From contig NC_135563.1 of the NCBI RefSeq assembly GCF_964340395.1, positions 8,378,155-8,442,154 of the forward strand: a stretch of DNA of 64,000 nucleotides, written 5' to 3'. Under the pieces are notes generated by a model. That model was given only the letters and a program-made list of their open reading frames with translations, was not told where the DNA came from and did not search any database. Source of the stretch: Glandiceps talaboti. Its lineage: Eukaryota > Hemichordata > Enteropneusta > Spengelidae. The translations under genes were made by a program, and so were the position numbers. Positions 33,001 through 45,780 of this stretch are shown here, piece after piece. How positions within the stretch are numbered: position 1 is the first letter of the stretch; every line of letters begins with the position of its first letter.

Positions 33001-34220
33001 TCAAGTGTACATACACACGTTAAATATATTCCTTTTCAGATCTGGCATCTGGTTTTAATACGTATCTACACATGCACATGTAGTATTGAATCCTGGACAG
33101 GTACATTCTACACAGGATATAAGCTTAGAGTCCAAGTTTAGGTCTACACAAAATTTGAAATTTTACCTCTGAATATTAGCAAACAAGTTACATAAATTGG
33201 ACCTCCTGCAAATATTAGATAGAAAAGTAACATCACTCAGTAAAACACCTTTAGAAACCTTCAGAATGTTTTATCCCCACTTTTGACCAATTGAGATACT
33301 TATATATGGCAGCTTCTTTAGAACGTTTTTGTTATTTGTTCTATATGCAGTTCTCCCTCTATGTTCTGTAGAAATATCATGTTAAAAAGTAAATGAATCG
33401 TTGTTAAAGGCATTTCATATGAGTGCTCATTAATTTCCCACTTTGAATTGCAATGGTGTCAAAATGAGATAGACTTAGTCATCAAGTTGGCATGTGACTA
33501 CTTATTCCTAGCAATGAAGGTTATTTATGTATGAAAATTACCAAAATATGTAGAAAGGTATATTCCATGTTGTTTACTTTGAGGATTTGAATGGCAGATT
33601 TGATAGCTAATAATGGCGGAATGATAGCTAATAATAATTTGATTTAAGATACTATTTTCTGGTGGGTTGGTGGTTGGGTGTTACATTAGAATGTGTCTCT
33701 GCTGTTACTTTCAACCTTTATTTATGACTGACCAAGAGGAAGTTCGTTGCGTAATCGAATGTAAGAGTGCCTTCACGCTGAATAACAAAACTAAATATGT
33801 ATTTATTCATACTATTCCTTTGAAATATTATAAAAGATATACTAGTAGAAACGTAGACAATGCATACGACATAATGGCGTGAATGAGAGACTAGATAGAA
33901 GTTCTGAATAAAAATAATTCGGTCTATTCACTCGAATACATAATTTTGTATAGTAACCATTCAATTGATGCTATGCTATTGATCAAAAAAATATGTTTAT
34001 ATCAGATGTTAACTGAATGCCTTCAGTAAAGGCAAAACACGAAACCCAAAAGTCTGCCAGATACCCCCGCTTATAAACTCTTTAGAACTATTTCTTTACT
34101 CTTAAAATCATTAATAATACTATATTTATATTTTCTACTCACCATAATTCCAATCATACCAAGCAACACTAAATGTATGCAGTAATGATTCCTTGCCTTC
34201 ATTTTCAATGCTGACACCAT
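29266..34220 (-). CDS. METTL24-like methyltransferase, copy 2 (complete, 5 exons)
   Basis: Exons: 34143-34220, 31767-32182, 31177-31248, 30372-30507 and 29266-29574. All have GT/AG borders, and the spliced frame is 1011 bp (336 aa plus stop). The N-terminal 26 residues and the first of exon 2 form a signal anchor. Exon 2 holds two 37-residue repeats ([15 protein letters not shown]...). Exon 3 completes the SAM-binding motif, [18 protein letters not shown], and ends at FDPT. Exon 4 has [10 protein letters not shown] and KCRTLEGLKRTL. Exon 5 has [18 protein letters not shown] and ends [12 protein letters not shown]. Layout and motifs match vertebrate METTL24, whose substrate is unknown. A (CTGT)n tract lies in intron 4. 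The protein is probably in the secretory pathway. Confidence 0.85.
29935..30004. repeat. (CTGT)n microsatellite in intron 4 of copy 2
   Basis: Orthologous tracts occupy the same intron in copy 3 (40797-40937) and copy 4 (54966-55048), so the seed predates the duplications. Confidence 0.95.
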
Positions 34221-34332
34221 GGAATGTTACGTCGTATGTGGTATTTGCACAACGGAACAATTAGGACACCCCGGTTGTGCATATTATGTTTACATGAGCA
34301 CTATAATACGTTCGACCTGTCAATTTTCCTTT

Positions 34333-34486
34333 TACAATGAAATTCACATGACCAGCGTGAAAGGAATAGACACAACTGTGATTGTAATTGTTTATATACA
34401 GGGGTCAAATCAATTGAGTTTACATTGAACATCGCAGTTGTGTCTATTCCTTTTTACGCTGGTCATGTGAATTTCATTCCATTGTA
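34333..34486. repeat. Foldback: inverted duplication just upstream of copy 2 exon 1
   Basis: The arms at 34333-34382 and 34431-34486 are reverse complements (TACAATG, AAATTCACATGACCAGCGTG, AATAGACACAACTG) around a loop of about 48 nt. Copy 3 has a single arm at 45740-45780, so one arm is ancestral and the other is a copy-2-specific inverted duplicate. Confidence 0.75.
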
Positions 34487-36099
34487 GCACATTTTGGTTA
34501 TTACTTGTTCTAAAGTAGCATATTGTATAAATGGGGACCCATTTTCGACTCAAGTTAAAAATGCAGATGCACAATACAGGCAGAATATCATTTAGACGCA
34601 TGTCTTCAATGAGATTAAATGCACACTTTGGATTTCGATTGAAAGTTAGGTGTGAAATAAGTATATGTATACTAATTTATTTCATACAATTTTATATAAA
34701 TCATACATGAGCACATTAAGAGTGAGTTCTGTCAATGCGGAAGCAAGTGGTGCTGGTGGTTTAATATGTAATATGTAGAATACTAAAAGTACAAAAATTA
34801 CCCTCAAAATGTATAAATTTGGCGTAAGTCCCTTTAAAACGTGCCTTGCGTCAGTTGTATCGCCTCTTGAACGAGTGCACACCTATGTGACTCAATCTTG
34901 TCTTAATTGTATATGAATTGAGTAATGTAGTAATTCATTTGGCCAATCTTATGTCTTCGTATTCTGATATTATTGTGTAATCAACATTATAGAAAAAACA
35001 GCTAAGACGAAGAATCTAACGTATGACCTTGCCCATGGTGGCTTTTATAAAAACGACATGTTTTTACCTACTTTTTGTAGAAATGTATGTGTACAATCAT
35101 TCGAGAAATCATTTCTCGAATTTCCATCGCATTATTTGTTTAAACAATTTCTGCAGGACCTTTAACATTTACCTGGCATCAGATCTTTGTTGGAATGATG
35201 AGTGGCCTTGTGGTATTTCCTATCAACCTTATCGTTGTCGAAATAATCCAAAACTCAACAATAATACATCAACCAAACAGAGGAAGGAAGGGTTAACAGA
35301 ATGGCTACACAGCTGGCACAAACTTGTAACTCCTGTTGTAACCTGTGGTCAAAACATCATAAGCGGAGAGGGACACAGAAAACCAATATTTATACCTGCT
35401 GGAGAATATCTGAAGAATATGTGTCTGTCCGCGAGTTAAAAACAGCAAAACACACAAAATATTTGAAGTTGTAATTTCAACGAGAACAACATATCATAGA
35501 GGTAGAACATCAAATATTCTCCTAATACAACGGTCCATGTTGAAGAAGTGTCACCCAAGAAAAGCAGATGTAATATGAATATGAAATTACCACATTTAAT
35601 ACTTCATTTACATTGGTTGATTCATGGTATTCCTGTCATCCTCGTTGTCTGGCTTCTTCATCATCCTGTAAAGTATGGAATGGGGCAATGACAAATCAAT
35701 TGGATGGCTGGTCTTTTTTCGTATCTATTGTTGGGAGTGTATTCATCTTCCAATCCCTGAAGGTAAAGTTTTAAATTCTAACATTAAGTTTAGTATTTCA
35801 ATGCATTTATTTTATTTACAAATAAGAACTATATGCACTACCTGTTGTATGTATGTAATATACAAGATGCATGCGCTTCTTACATTTTCAAAGTAATGTT
35901 CACATTCTGTACTTTTATTGTGAATTTTATTGTGAGTTTGCACGTGAATATTCAAATGAGCTCCATTTGATAAGTATATGTACTTTCCGATGTGTACGTA
36001 GACAAAAGTACTTTTATAATGTTTGTATGTTGAAAGATTTAAACCGTTATTCAAGCACGACAAGCATTATATAAAACAGCATAGTAAATGGCATAGTAT

Positions 36100-37360
36100 A
36101 CACTTATTGCCCTGAGGGCTGTTAACCACGTTATGCAGCAACTATTTCTCTAATATTTGGGAAACAGTTGCTGACGTCTAGTGCTCGAATAAAGCCAGGC
36201 AATGAGTATGTTATAACACATCAGGCACATACAGTCAAAGCAAGTCGATAAGACGTCCATGCTGTAACTCTATTGAAAAATTCAACAACACTAGTGCCTC
36301 TCAATTGAGATCACTAATGGTTTCTAGTCCATGCCACGTGACACGAAACTAAGCCAATCACTGGCGGTAGTTTGAAACCAATGTCATACCAGATTTAAAC
36401 TGAATGCCTTCCGTAAGGAATTTCATGATTTGTGCAAGAAATTTAGCTCTATATCTGTGATTCGTCAAGTCCCAATGAAAGTTAGTTGTCAAAAATGTTG
36501 TTGAAATGCCCGCCACGCCTCTTATTCTCAGCACAGGAAAGCTTGCCATCCTCGACTTCACTCGGCTTTCGTGATCCCCTACATACCCGGGATATGGCAT
36601 GTGCGTGTTGAACTTCCTTCTGTCCCACCACGAGACACTACGGGAAAATTGTCAAGATTTTGTTGAGTGGCGCGCCCTCACTGTACACTAATTATATAGG
36701 TCAATCTATACGTCACCATTATTGATACATTGTCAAGAAATTTTCTTCGTAGGCTAGGCGAGGCTTGGTCTATTTTCCATATTTTGACCACACACACATG
36801 ATTTGGGTATAACTTATACATTATTACACTTGATAAATATGTGAGAGTGTATTTATATCCTGAGATATAGAGCTAGATAAATGATTATGTACAAGCCTTG
36901 CAACAAACAGCGGTAGTTTGTTATCGAGAGAAATCGGAAAAGAACACGGTAAAAAGGAGACAGTTCCTAAACTTCTAATCGAAAATCTAAAAAGACACGA
37001 TTTCTCTTTATTCATCTGCGCATTCAAAAATCTAAAAAGACACGATTTCTCTTTATTCATCTGTGCATTAGTGTGTGAAATTTGAAAATTATAAGTCCAT
37101 ATTTGACGAAATTGAAACGATGATAAATATTTCACATGTTTGTGAACTCCGCGCTCATTGTAAACCTATTGTAAGGCCAAGGAAAAAAAATGTTTTCTGA
37201 TGAATTTGAATCACTTAAATACCCTGCCTCAGTCTTCTTTTTTCTTGTGTTTGTCCAACCAATGCAGAGTGCAGATACAAGCGAAACAAGGTTATAATAA
37301 GGTTGGCACGTACGAAACCCCTGAAAACAGAATCTTTCTCAGTGTAGAGCTATGTAGAGC
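36100..37360. other. Presumed intronic or intergenic, no gene recognised
   Basis: Contains an isolated AACTGAATGCCTTCCGTAAG end motif at about 36396 and a short tandem duplication of AATCTAAAAAGACACGATTT at 36984-37060. No further coding motif was found. Confidence 0.5.
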
Positions 37361-37365
37361 ATGAA

Positions 37366-37611
37366 TATAAAGTTGGCGTCAGATTCAGATTCAGGTAGCG
37401 TCATATTGAGCATCAGATAGCCTCAGATCCGAATACACCCGACGGCAGTGAAGCAGAATCCTTCCCTGTAGTCTCAACGGTATTATTTCAGGTTTGAGTC
37501 CGTCGGGTGTCTTCGGATCTGAGGCTATCTGACGCTCAATATAACGTTCATAAGATAACTTTTCCTGAATCTGAATCTGAATCTGAATCTGAATCTAACG
37601 CCAACTTTATA
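37366..37611. mobile_element. Foldback/MITE-like inverted repeat element
   Basis: The ends are TATAAAGTTGGCG and CGCCAACTTTATA. Inner arms 37397-37445 and 37499-37546 are near-perfect reverse complements (CAGATAGCCTCAGATCCGAA...CCCGACGG). The right arm carries an expanded (TCTGAA)n run at about 37564-37596 against two units on the left. The target duplication is probably TA. Confidence 0.75.
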
Positions 37612-37619
37612 CTCGTTCG

Positions 37620-37757
37620 ATCGATTAATTACTCAAATTGGTCATTAATATTCATTGGATTATTACCAAAACCTAATAAGTTCTGGCCATTACCCTACGG
37701 AACATGTCTATGAAATTTCGTTTGAATTGATGCAGCCGTTTTTCTGAAATCGTGACA

Positions 37758-37828
<71 letters not shown>

Positions 37829-37880
37829 ACAGACTTCATCGGTATATTATAACCTTCCTTACGGAAGGTAAAAACGTTTT
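37620..37880. repeat. Dispersed repeat end with (AC)n
   Basis: It runs from ATTACTCAAATTGGTCATTAA through an (AC)n tract at 37759-37822 to CCTTACGGAAGGTAAAAACG, the same right end as the repeats at 1690 and 43890. Confidence 0.55.
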
Positions 37881-38391
37881 GGACCCATTTTGTTTAGGAT
37901 GAGAGTCATTAAAACATATCATTTCGGATTCTCTTGTATCATCATCAGGTTTTCGCGCTTTTTTGGCACTTCTTCCCCTCTTGAAACGGAAAAATCCTGT
38001 TGATGAAATCAAACGAAATGTTCCCAAGCCATCTCTGACATCGAAGCATGAAGGTAAAGTATCCGACAACGGTACCTATGGTGTTAGCAAAGAAGCTAAA
38101 GACAGAGTAAAACAGCAATATCAGAAAGACGTCATGATGGGAAGTGCTGTAAAAGAAATCTTAGTGTATTTTCTGTTCTTGCTCTGTCTACTCTGTATAG
38201 CTTAAAAGGACAGAGACTATAATGCATACAGCATGAAAGAATAGCTGAACAATACTTATTTCAACGACCCTTCTTTCAAACAGGTAGGTTTAGAAGAACC
38301 CGAATTGAAGGAATCATTTTGTTATATATGAATGTTTTGATCACATTCAGCGATCATAGTTTTTACCACATATATGCATATACATATGGTT

Positions 38392-38413
38392 TGTGTGTGT
38401 TTGTGTTTGTGTT

Positions 38414-38479
<66 letters not shown>

Positions 38480-38490
38480 TGTGTGTGTAC
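38392..38490. repeat. (GT)n microsatellite
   Basis: Interrupted GT repeat of about 100 bp. Confidence 0.95.
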
Positions 38491-38744
38491 TTTTGAGAAA
38501 TGTATATTTACGGTGGGATTTAAATTCAAGCACAGTATCTTTTTTTCGATGGATACTGCCGGCCAAGATGTATTCAATACATATTTAATAATTTGTTACA
38601 GTGGATTCACATTTCTAATTATAGCTTTCAAATGTTCCATGTTCCAATTTCAAAATTCACACTTTGCAAATATTTAAAAGAAGACACTTTTAATGCATTT
38701 GTCAATGATGTATAAGGGAGCTATATATTGAAAATTAGTAGTTT

Positions 38745-38915
38745 ATAAAAGCAACTATGGTAATTTAAGTTAATGTGAGAATGGTTCCACTCCTCAAGTT
38801 CTCACATTAGTGTTGTGTTGTGAGTGGAGCCATATGGAGTACATGTGATTATTCCTTTACTCTGTACGAACCTATTCTATAGCATTGCCAGTCAACGGTC
38901 TGGCAGAACTACATT
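38745..38915 (+). repeat. Duplicated non-coding segment X, plus-strand copy
   Basis: The reverse complement is at about 51030-51212 (shared TTCTCACATTAG, GAGTGGAGCCATATGGAGTA, CGAACCTATTCTATAGCATT). It follows the polycystin linker exon here and precedes the FWDW exon in the other copy, in the same direction relative to the gene, so it is most simply an intron piece. Confidence 0.75.
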
Positions 38916-38978
38916 TTACACATTTCCACGTGAATATACTGATTCTTCTAATCAGCATTTGTCTTTGTGTTTGTCTAG

Positions 38979-38981
<3 letters not shown>

Positions 38982-39062
<81 letters not shown>

Positions 39063-39214
39063 GCTTGCGTGCTATGCATATCTGCCTGCTCGTATGTATG
39101 TATGTATGTATGTATGTATGTATGTATGTATGTATGTATGTATGTATGTATGTATGTATGTATGTACGTATGTATGTATGTATGTATGTATGTATGTATG
39201 TATGTATGTATGTA
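38982..39214. repeat. (CTGT)n followed by (TATG)n microsatellite
   Basis: (CTGT)n at 38982-39062 and (TATG)n at 39093-39214. The sequence after it (TATGTTTGACC, CAGGGTCAAG) matches 52432 onward, so this marks equivalent positions of two array units. Confidence 0.95.
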
Positions 39215-39788
39215 TTTATTATGTTTGACCTTCAGGGTCAAGGTTGGTAAATGTTACCGATTTTTAAAAAATCTTTGGCACATTAAATAATAGATGGGAA
39301 AATACAGTCAATGCATTTATTTCATACATTAGTTACACAAATAAGTTTTTTTGTGATTTGTACGAAGACTTGTTATTTTTGACCGGATACGAACACTCTC
39401 GAACATTGCCTAGTTGATGATGGTCACGTAGTTAACGGTTGATTTATATCGTTCTTACGCAAGGCATCACACGTGTTTGGTGTCTGGATTTTTTGCCAGA
39501 AACTCAAGACATTTCAACAAAGCAACCTTTAACTACGTATACGGTTGATGTATTGAAATGTCTTGAGGTTTTGGCAGGAAAAGGAGTAATTTAATTTATC
39601 AAACAAACCCAGGCACCCAACATCTGTTACGTCGTGCACATATAAATCCCACTATTAACGAGTAAATAAATACATGTAACTAAAGGGCTTGCTTCCGTTG
39701 CGAAGCATCTGTTACTTAAATGAAAATAAGAATTGCCCTGTTTAACTCGTTTAATACGTTTACATGTAATGACAATGTTACCTATCGC

Positions 39789-39865
39789 ATGTATGTATGT
39801 ATGTATGTATGTATGTATGTATACATACATACATACATACATACATACATACATACATACATACA
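39789..39865. repeat. (TATG)n-(CATA)n palindromic microsatellite
   Basis: TATG units switch to CATA units at the centre (GTATGTATACATAC), making a self-complementary tract of about 75 bp. Confidence 0.9.
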
Positions 39866-40141
39866 AGTAATAAATGCCGTACGGGCAAATACACGCCTGT
39901 GTAGGAGTATTTAAATCATGATTTAATATTTCATCATATACGAAATTTCCGAAACCCCGAAATCGTGCACCATGTCCCTTCAATATTGTAAGATCCCTAG
40001 AAGAATTTCAAAAAAAAGAGAAGAAAACAATTCTTTTTATATGTCCGTTGTCTAATGATTAAATGAATACACATCTTTCCAGCTACGTTTGTCAGTTTTC
40101 CTGTACACCTATAAAGTTCCTTAGCTAATATAATCGTTTGT

Positions 40142-40796
40142 TTACAGGAATTCAGAGTTTATCCAAGCCATTTCAGTACACAAATGATGGCGTCCTGCAT
40201 ATTTTCCATAATCTACGTTCCTTGACACCTGGTTTTCTTGGGCAGACCAAAGACGAAAACCATAATCTTCCTGTAGAGCAAGTAACAGCTGGTAAATTGC
40301 TGTAATTGACGTATTGGTCTTCGTTACTCTCTGCAAATGCAATTCAAAATCCATTTGTTTGACATACCTTAGCACACCACTCGTGATAAGCTGTGGTAAT
40401 ACTGACAATTCACTTCCCTCGATGTCAAATTTTAACACGTCTAGAGGTTTCTGTAGAAAGTATAAACAAAGGCAATGAGCTCAATACTGGCGGTTGCAAA
40501 ATAATTCATTCAAATTTTGCCATGTTAATGGAAATGAAATGTTTTTTATGACATGTTTATTATCAAATTACTTTGAAAAAGAATACATGAAAGTAATGAA
40601 ATATGAGCAATTGCAAATCGACTTAAATACATTGATACATTATCTAGCTTGTTAGGTAAATATCCCCGCATCAAGGCTTGTTTTTGGAGTAAATGAATAT
40701 GGCATGACAACATATCGTGAACAAACTAAAACTTGACATTGCGTGAAACTTATATGTCCTCAATAAATATAAAAAATATTACTATGTATTAATGTC

Positions 40797-40865
<69 letters not shown>

Positions 40866-40898
40866 TCCTCCGTGTGTCCGTCTGTCTGTCTGTCTGTC

Positions 40899-40941
<43 letters not shown>

Positions 40942-43900
40942 TTACGCTTGTATGTATATCGGTCTGAAGGACAGGCAGTTGAATCGAAATGAATTTCTTA
41001 AATCATGGAAAGCTACTTAAAAATCATGGCTTGAGCAAAGGCTCTTTCTGCCATGAACCAAATATTGTAGTGATGTTTATACATTTGTGAGTATTTCAAC
41101 AATTCTGCATTTCTATTTACAATGTTGTAATATGAATTTGCTGTATTGTCACGTCTACAAATACAACTTTATTTTATTGACGTTATGACAAAAGAGTATG
41201 TTACCTTTACGTGTTCCAGTGTGCGTCTCAAGCTTTCCAGTGTTCGGCATTTCATCTTCTCAGTGTCTTCGTCTTTATCACAAAGTCCATAATCATAGAA
41301 CCATATGTGTTTGGAACGCTTGTGTGCACTCAGATTAATACTACGGGAATGAAACATATGTAGGATTTAAACTCAAATGAATGGAAAATGTTCACAATGC
41401 ATATGTATTTATAACCTGCGCATTTAACTAATGATGATGTACATATATGTATGTGTACATGTTTGGTAGAATAACATGCGTGGCAACCTTTGTGTGTTTT
41501 AAACTATACGAGGTTAGCTCAGTTAACCAAAATATAAAAGCCAATTGATAGTCCAACATTAAAGTTCATATTTTAAATGCTTATTTCAAAACCCACTGTA
41601 GGTGTATATTTTATTATCTCTTTTGCCCCTTATATATCACTTGATAGTTACCACGTTTTGTCAGTGGTCAATATGCGAAGAGTCTAATGACCAGTAACAC
41701 CAGAGGATCGTCCAACGAAATCAAAGTGCAATGGTCATGCGTCCACAAAATTGAACTGCTTAGACATGTCTCCTTCTTGTGGTTGATTGTGCTCTGCATT
41801 GCTGCAGAATGTGTGGGGCACAGTTTCACTGGTAATATATTACCTTATAATGAATGGAAGTGTTTAAAGTATTTGATTATACATACGTTGGATCGAAGCT
41901 GTACACATCACAACCATAATCAGCCATAGCATCATCAAAAGACCAGTCGTTAGCAATTCTAAAAAAGGTGATATTTTGTAAACTGAAAATTTGCACATGA
42001 CGCTGTGCTTTGAAATATTTGAAATCTTTCGTTTGTGTTTTCAAAAAAAGTCAAATCAGACTTCTCTACAATCATTAGTAATTATGACCCCTTCCTGTTC
42101 AGTAGGATACCAAAAACCATACCTCAACCAAAGTAATATCTAATTCATGGACGTGTCAGAATATGCTACATACTAGGCCACATACATGTAGTATGAGAAA
42201 GGATCTCCATTTTCGCAAAATTAGGTATGACAATAGTGTGGGTTGGGTTTCTGCTCGAGGGTCCTACGGGATCCAGATGGGGATGGTATAAGGTACACAC
42301 AAGCAGAGACTTGTCTTTGACACAAGCGCAAATATGTTGTACAATTTTGTTCTTTTCATCGCTAAATTCTTGAAACTGGAGTATTGCATACCCTGTGCAT
42401 CACGCTAAGCACATAAATTCCAGCTGCATATCATCATGTGTTATGGACATCTTTAGTGATTGCACAAATAATAAAGTCACAGTTAACTATTTTATCGACC
42501 ATGATTGTCTGTCACTTACCCAAAGGAATACACGAGGCAATTGTTAGGCTTTATCCCCATATCCATACAGACATTCCAGCCACCATCCTTCAAGTGTCCC
42601 ATTCGACGGTTCTCTGAACAGCTGTATTGTAGAGTTGTAGTTGTATTAAATAATAATCCATATGCTTGAGCAAGGGTAGTTGAATTCTCCTGTTTGCCTT
42701 GTAGACTGACGATCTCTGGAGATGGTCTTTGCTGATGATCTTGTCGATACTTCTTGTTTTCCTCAGATACATCCGAGAGTTGTTTTCTCTGTACACATTT
42801 TGGCACATTGTAGACATATAGAACCTGTGATTACATTAAAATTACAACGTTTAACTATTCAGTAGCTTAATTCACCGAGGCCTCTTCTCCAAAACAAATC
42901 AAACGAAATTGTTGACATGGTGTTTTATTGTCTGGTCAGGATAGTAGATATAGTTGACTTGCCCACAACCACACCTTCCTGGTCGGTCCTCATTGAATGG
43001 TCATGGAGTGGAATGAAACGGCCACCACCGAATCTATGGCCAAAGTGAAAGCGTCTCTTCCTTGAAGAATATACTCTTGGATACCTAGATTTTAACTGAA
43101 TGCCTTCCATAAGGATAAAGTCTTTAGATTTTCGCTCTAACGCACAATAATTGTTAGTATGCAACATAATATATGCGATCAGCTATGTTACAGTACCAAA
43201 TTGAATTGAATTTGAAGTATGCATTTGAAGATATAGCCTAATAACTGAAAATAATTAATTATGCCAATGAGTAATTAAAACTAAAATCTACATCACAAAG
43301 ATATTTAGAAGCTGTGCACACTGTTGTGGGAAATTGAATTGGATTTGAAAAGCTCATTCTAAAGATTTAGCCTAATTACTTAAAATCGTTAATCATGCAA
43401 ATGATTCATTAAAGCTAAGTGTTATATCAATAAGCATTATGAAACATGTACACCGTACCCTGGTGCCATGAATTGGTACAAATTATATAGAACTTGAAGC
43501 ATGCACCACTCACATATAGCTTAATTACTGAAAATCATTAATTATGCAAATGATTGATTGACACTAAATGCTACATTAACAAGCTTTTCAGGACATGTGC
43601 TCTTTGTTTTGTTTGAAGTATTTACCAATTTATATTTAATTTGAAGTTTGCATTCTTAAAATATAGCCTTATTACCGAAAACCGTGAATTATGGAAATGA
43701 CTCATTAATATATGTGGAATGTTTACCAAAATGTACAAATTCTAGCCATTACCCTAAAGAACTTGTGTACCAAATTATGTTTGAATTGAGTCAGTCGTTT
43801 TTGAGAAAACGACGACACAGACAGACCTACATACACAGACTTTTCATCACTTAAATATAATCTTCCCTTTCGGAAGGTAAAAATGCCTCACCCTAAATTA

Positions 43901-45619
43901 TGTGGATATGCAAATAGTGCCATATATGTCCTATATATTGTTAATGCATTACATTAGTGTCCACCGAGTGAGTACGAGAACATTTGTTACTTCACTTCAA
44001 TCATAGTCATCTCAATCCTACGTCCACACTTCAACTTTTGCAACATGCAGTATCATGATGTGACGACATAATAATCAAAAGTCTCATTTCTTGTTCATAT
44101 ATGATCAAGGTTACGTCTGGAAGACTACCACTCAATAAGTTGACAACAAACCCCTGTGATAGTACAACCATTGCTGCACTTCTCCACATATAATATCACA
44201 GTACCCCATGTCGCGAAAATGTGTACTCGAGGTATTTACACGAGTGCTCGGAATGTACTCTGCAGCAGTACTTTTCACAGGTGTAACGAGTGGAAGTGAA
44301 GCAGTAAACACTGCAAGTACCAGTGCAAGCTTGAGTGCAAATAACCCTGAGTACCCACACTGGTCATGGTATTCAGACAGAATGTGATATTGCTATTATC
44401 ACATGTTTGTATGAAACAGCCAATTTCCACAAAAGTTATACTGTGCGATCGCGCGTGTACAGCGAACAGTAGTGTCCTCATTTGCATTTCATTTGCATAC
44501 GCATAAATAGTATATGCACACACTGGTGCAAGTAATCTCTGGTGCATACAATTTATGCAATCTGATTAAAATATGTTGTAGTAAACTTAGTGCGATTTCT
44601 TTATTTACCACTTTTTCCTACTTTTGTATTATTGCTGTTTGCTCTTTTTTTGTCAAGAGTGAGCACCTTGTTCCTACACAATACCATATGAATTCTCGTT
44701 CAAATCCCGCATGCTGATCAGTTTTACTCCACCAAATTAAGAGAATGCGTAATTTACATCGAAACCACGCACGGCTGGTATTGTAGTGTTGAAATGTTCT
44801 ATATTAATGATAGAAATAAAACCGAGAATACACACATTTAATACCTCTAAACTAGTCCTACATAACAAGTACATGAATAGCGTTTGGTGGTTCTCTTTGT
44901 TTCAATTTGGATCATTGAGTGTTATATTATTCAAGATGGATTCTAATTGGCTACTATAACACATAAGAACGGGATCGATGTGAATGTGATATCCTATGGT
45001 ATTGTGTCAGATGTATACGTAGGAACAAGGCACTCGTAGAACAAAAGAGAAAAAACCACAGGCTGTGAGAAAACATAGGTAATTAAAGAAATCGCACCAA
45101 ATTCACTCAATCAGATTTTAATCACATTGGTACATACATTATTAAGATCTGTGAGACTGATCTCAAGGTTTGATGTTGAGATAAACACAATAAAGATAAC
45201 ACACAAGATCCCGTACACAGTGCCCACTCTGTATTTTGTTAGATGACAAAAAGCAAAAGACGAATGTAATAAAATATAGAACAGGCACTGGGTAAGGGGT
45301 GTCTGTGTGTTATCTTTATTGTGTCTATCTCAACATGAAGCCTGGTGATCAGTCTCACTGATCTTGATACACCGTTTAAAAGCATTTTGCAAGCTGAGAT
45401 GAAATCTCCAGTATTATTTACTTGCTATAGTCCCGGAATCCATCATTGCAAAAAATAATAACGTAAGAGGTCGAGGAATTTGAGACAAATTATAAACTCT
45501 TCAGTCATTTCTTTGCTCGCATATTTATATTTTCTACTCACCAACATTGCTATCATACCAAGCAACACTAAATGTATGATGTAATGATTCGTTGTCTTCA
45601 TTTTCACTACAGACACCAT
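40142..45619 (-). CDS. METTL24-like methyltransferase, copy 3 (complete, 5 exons)
   Basis: Exons: 45542-45619, 42520-42824, 41887-41958, 41205-41340 and 40142-40450. The spliced frame is exactly 900 bp (299 aa plus stop). Exon 1 reads [20 protein letters not shown]. Exon 2 has a single 37-residue repeat, as in copy 1. Exon 3 has [19 protein letters not shown], exon 4 [19 protein letters not shown], and exon 5 [16 protein letters not shown] with a more diverged middle ([19 protein letters not shown]) than copies 2 and 4, ending [11 protein letters not shown]. Intron 1 is 2.7 kb and holds nested inverted repeats and the CACTA empty site at 43956. Function as for the family: predicted SAM-dependent methyltransferase anchored in the secretory pathway; substrate unknown. 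Confidence 0.85.
40797..40937. repeat. (CTGT)n microsatellite in intron 4 of copy 3
   Basis: Two CTGT runs separated by a short CGTGTGTCCG interruption; it is in the same intron as the tracts in copies 2 and 4. Confidence 0.95.
43090..43890. repeat. Dispersed repeat of iterated monomers (intron 1, copy 3)
   Basis: Counterpart of 905-1690, with monomers near 43215, 43360, 43510 and 43655 and the same end motifs. It is retained from before the duplication that produced copies 1 and 3. Confidence 0.65.
44558..45118. repeat. Diverged inverted repeat (intron 1, copy 3)
   Basis: Arms 44558-44690 and 44997-45118 are imperfect reverse complements sharing GTGCGATTTCTTTA, CACCTTGTTCCTAC and ACAATACCAT. 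Probably an old foldback or non-autonomous DNA transposon. Confidence 0.6.
45144..45365. mobile_element. MITE-like element with long inverted repeats (intron 1, copy 3)
   Basis: Arms 45144-45237 and 45271-45365 are reverse complements (AAGATC...GAGACTGATC, ATGTTGAGATA, CACAATAAAGATAACACACA). Copy 4 carries a similar element at about 58930-59095 that has lost most of its left arm. Confidence 0.7.
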
Positions 45620-45780
45620 GGAATGTCACATCATACGTGGTATTTGCACGTCATTCTAATGACACAATTACGTCAGCCCGGCTGTTCACATTATGCTTAA
45701 TTGAACACTATAATATGATAAGCTTGTCAATTTCCCTTTTACAGTGAAATTCACATGACCAGCATGAAGGGAATAGATTC

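Larger units (their letters stand above)
35157..38205 (+). pseudogene. Polycystin-1-like fragments, N-terminal membrane region (plus strand)
   Basis: Three blocks read in order. At 35157-35290, after acceptor CTGCAG: GPLTFTWHQIFVGMMSG, VVFPINLIVVEI, the first transmembrane motif of the polycystin-1 family. At about 35579-35762: LPHLILHLHWLIHGIPVILV, then YGM, GNDKSIGWL and SFFVSIVGSVFIFQSLK with donor GTAAAG; the last three lie in three different frames, so at least two frameshifts are present. At 37949 to about 38194: GFRAFLALLPLLKRKNPVDE and VKEILVYFLFLLCLL, the linker and helix before the polycystin domain, with a possible donor GTATAG. Nothing of the polycystin domain follows on this strand. 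Probably a dead, truncated gene. Confidence 0.7.

Noticed and set aside
35023-35439. 138-residue plus-strand frame as a separate gene
   Set aside because: The polycystin transmembrane motif is in another frame of the same bases; the long frame itself matches nothing.
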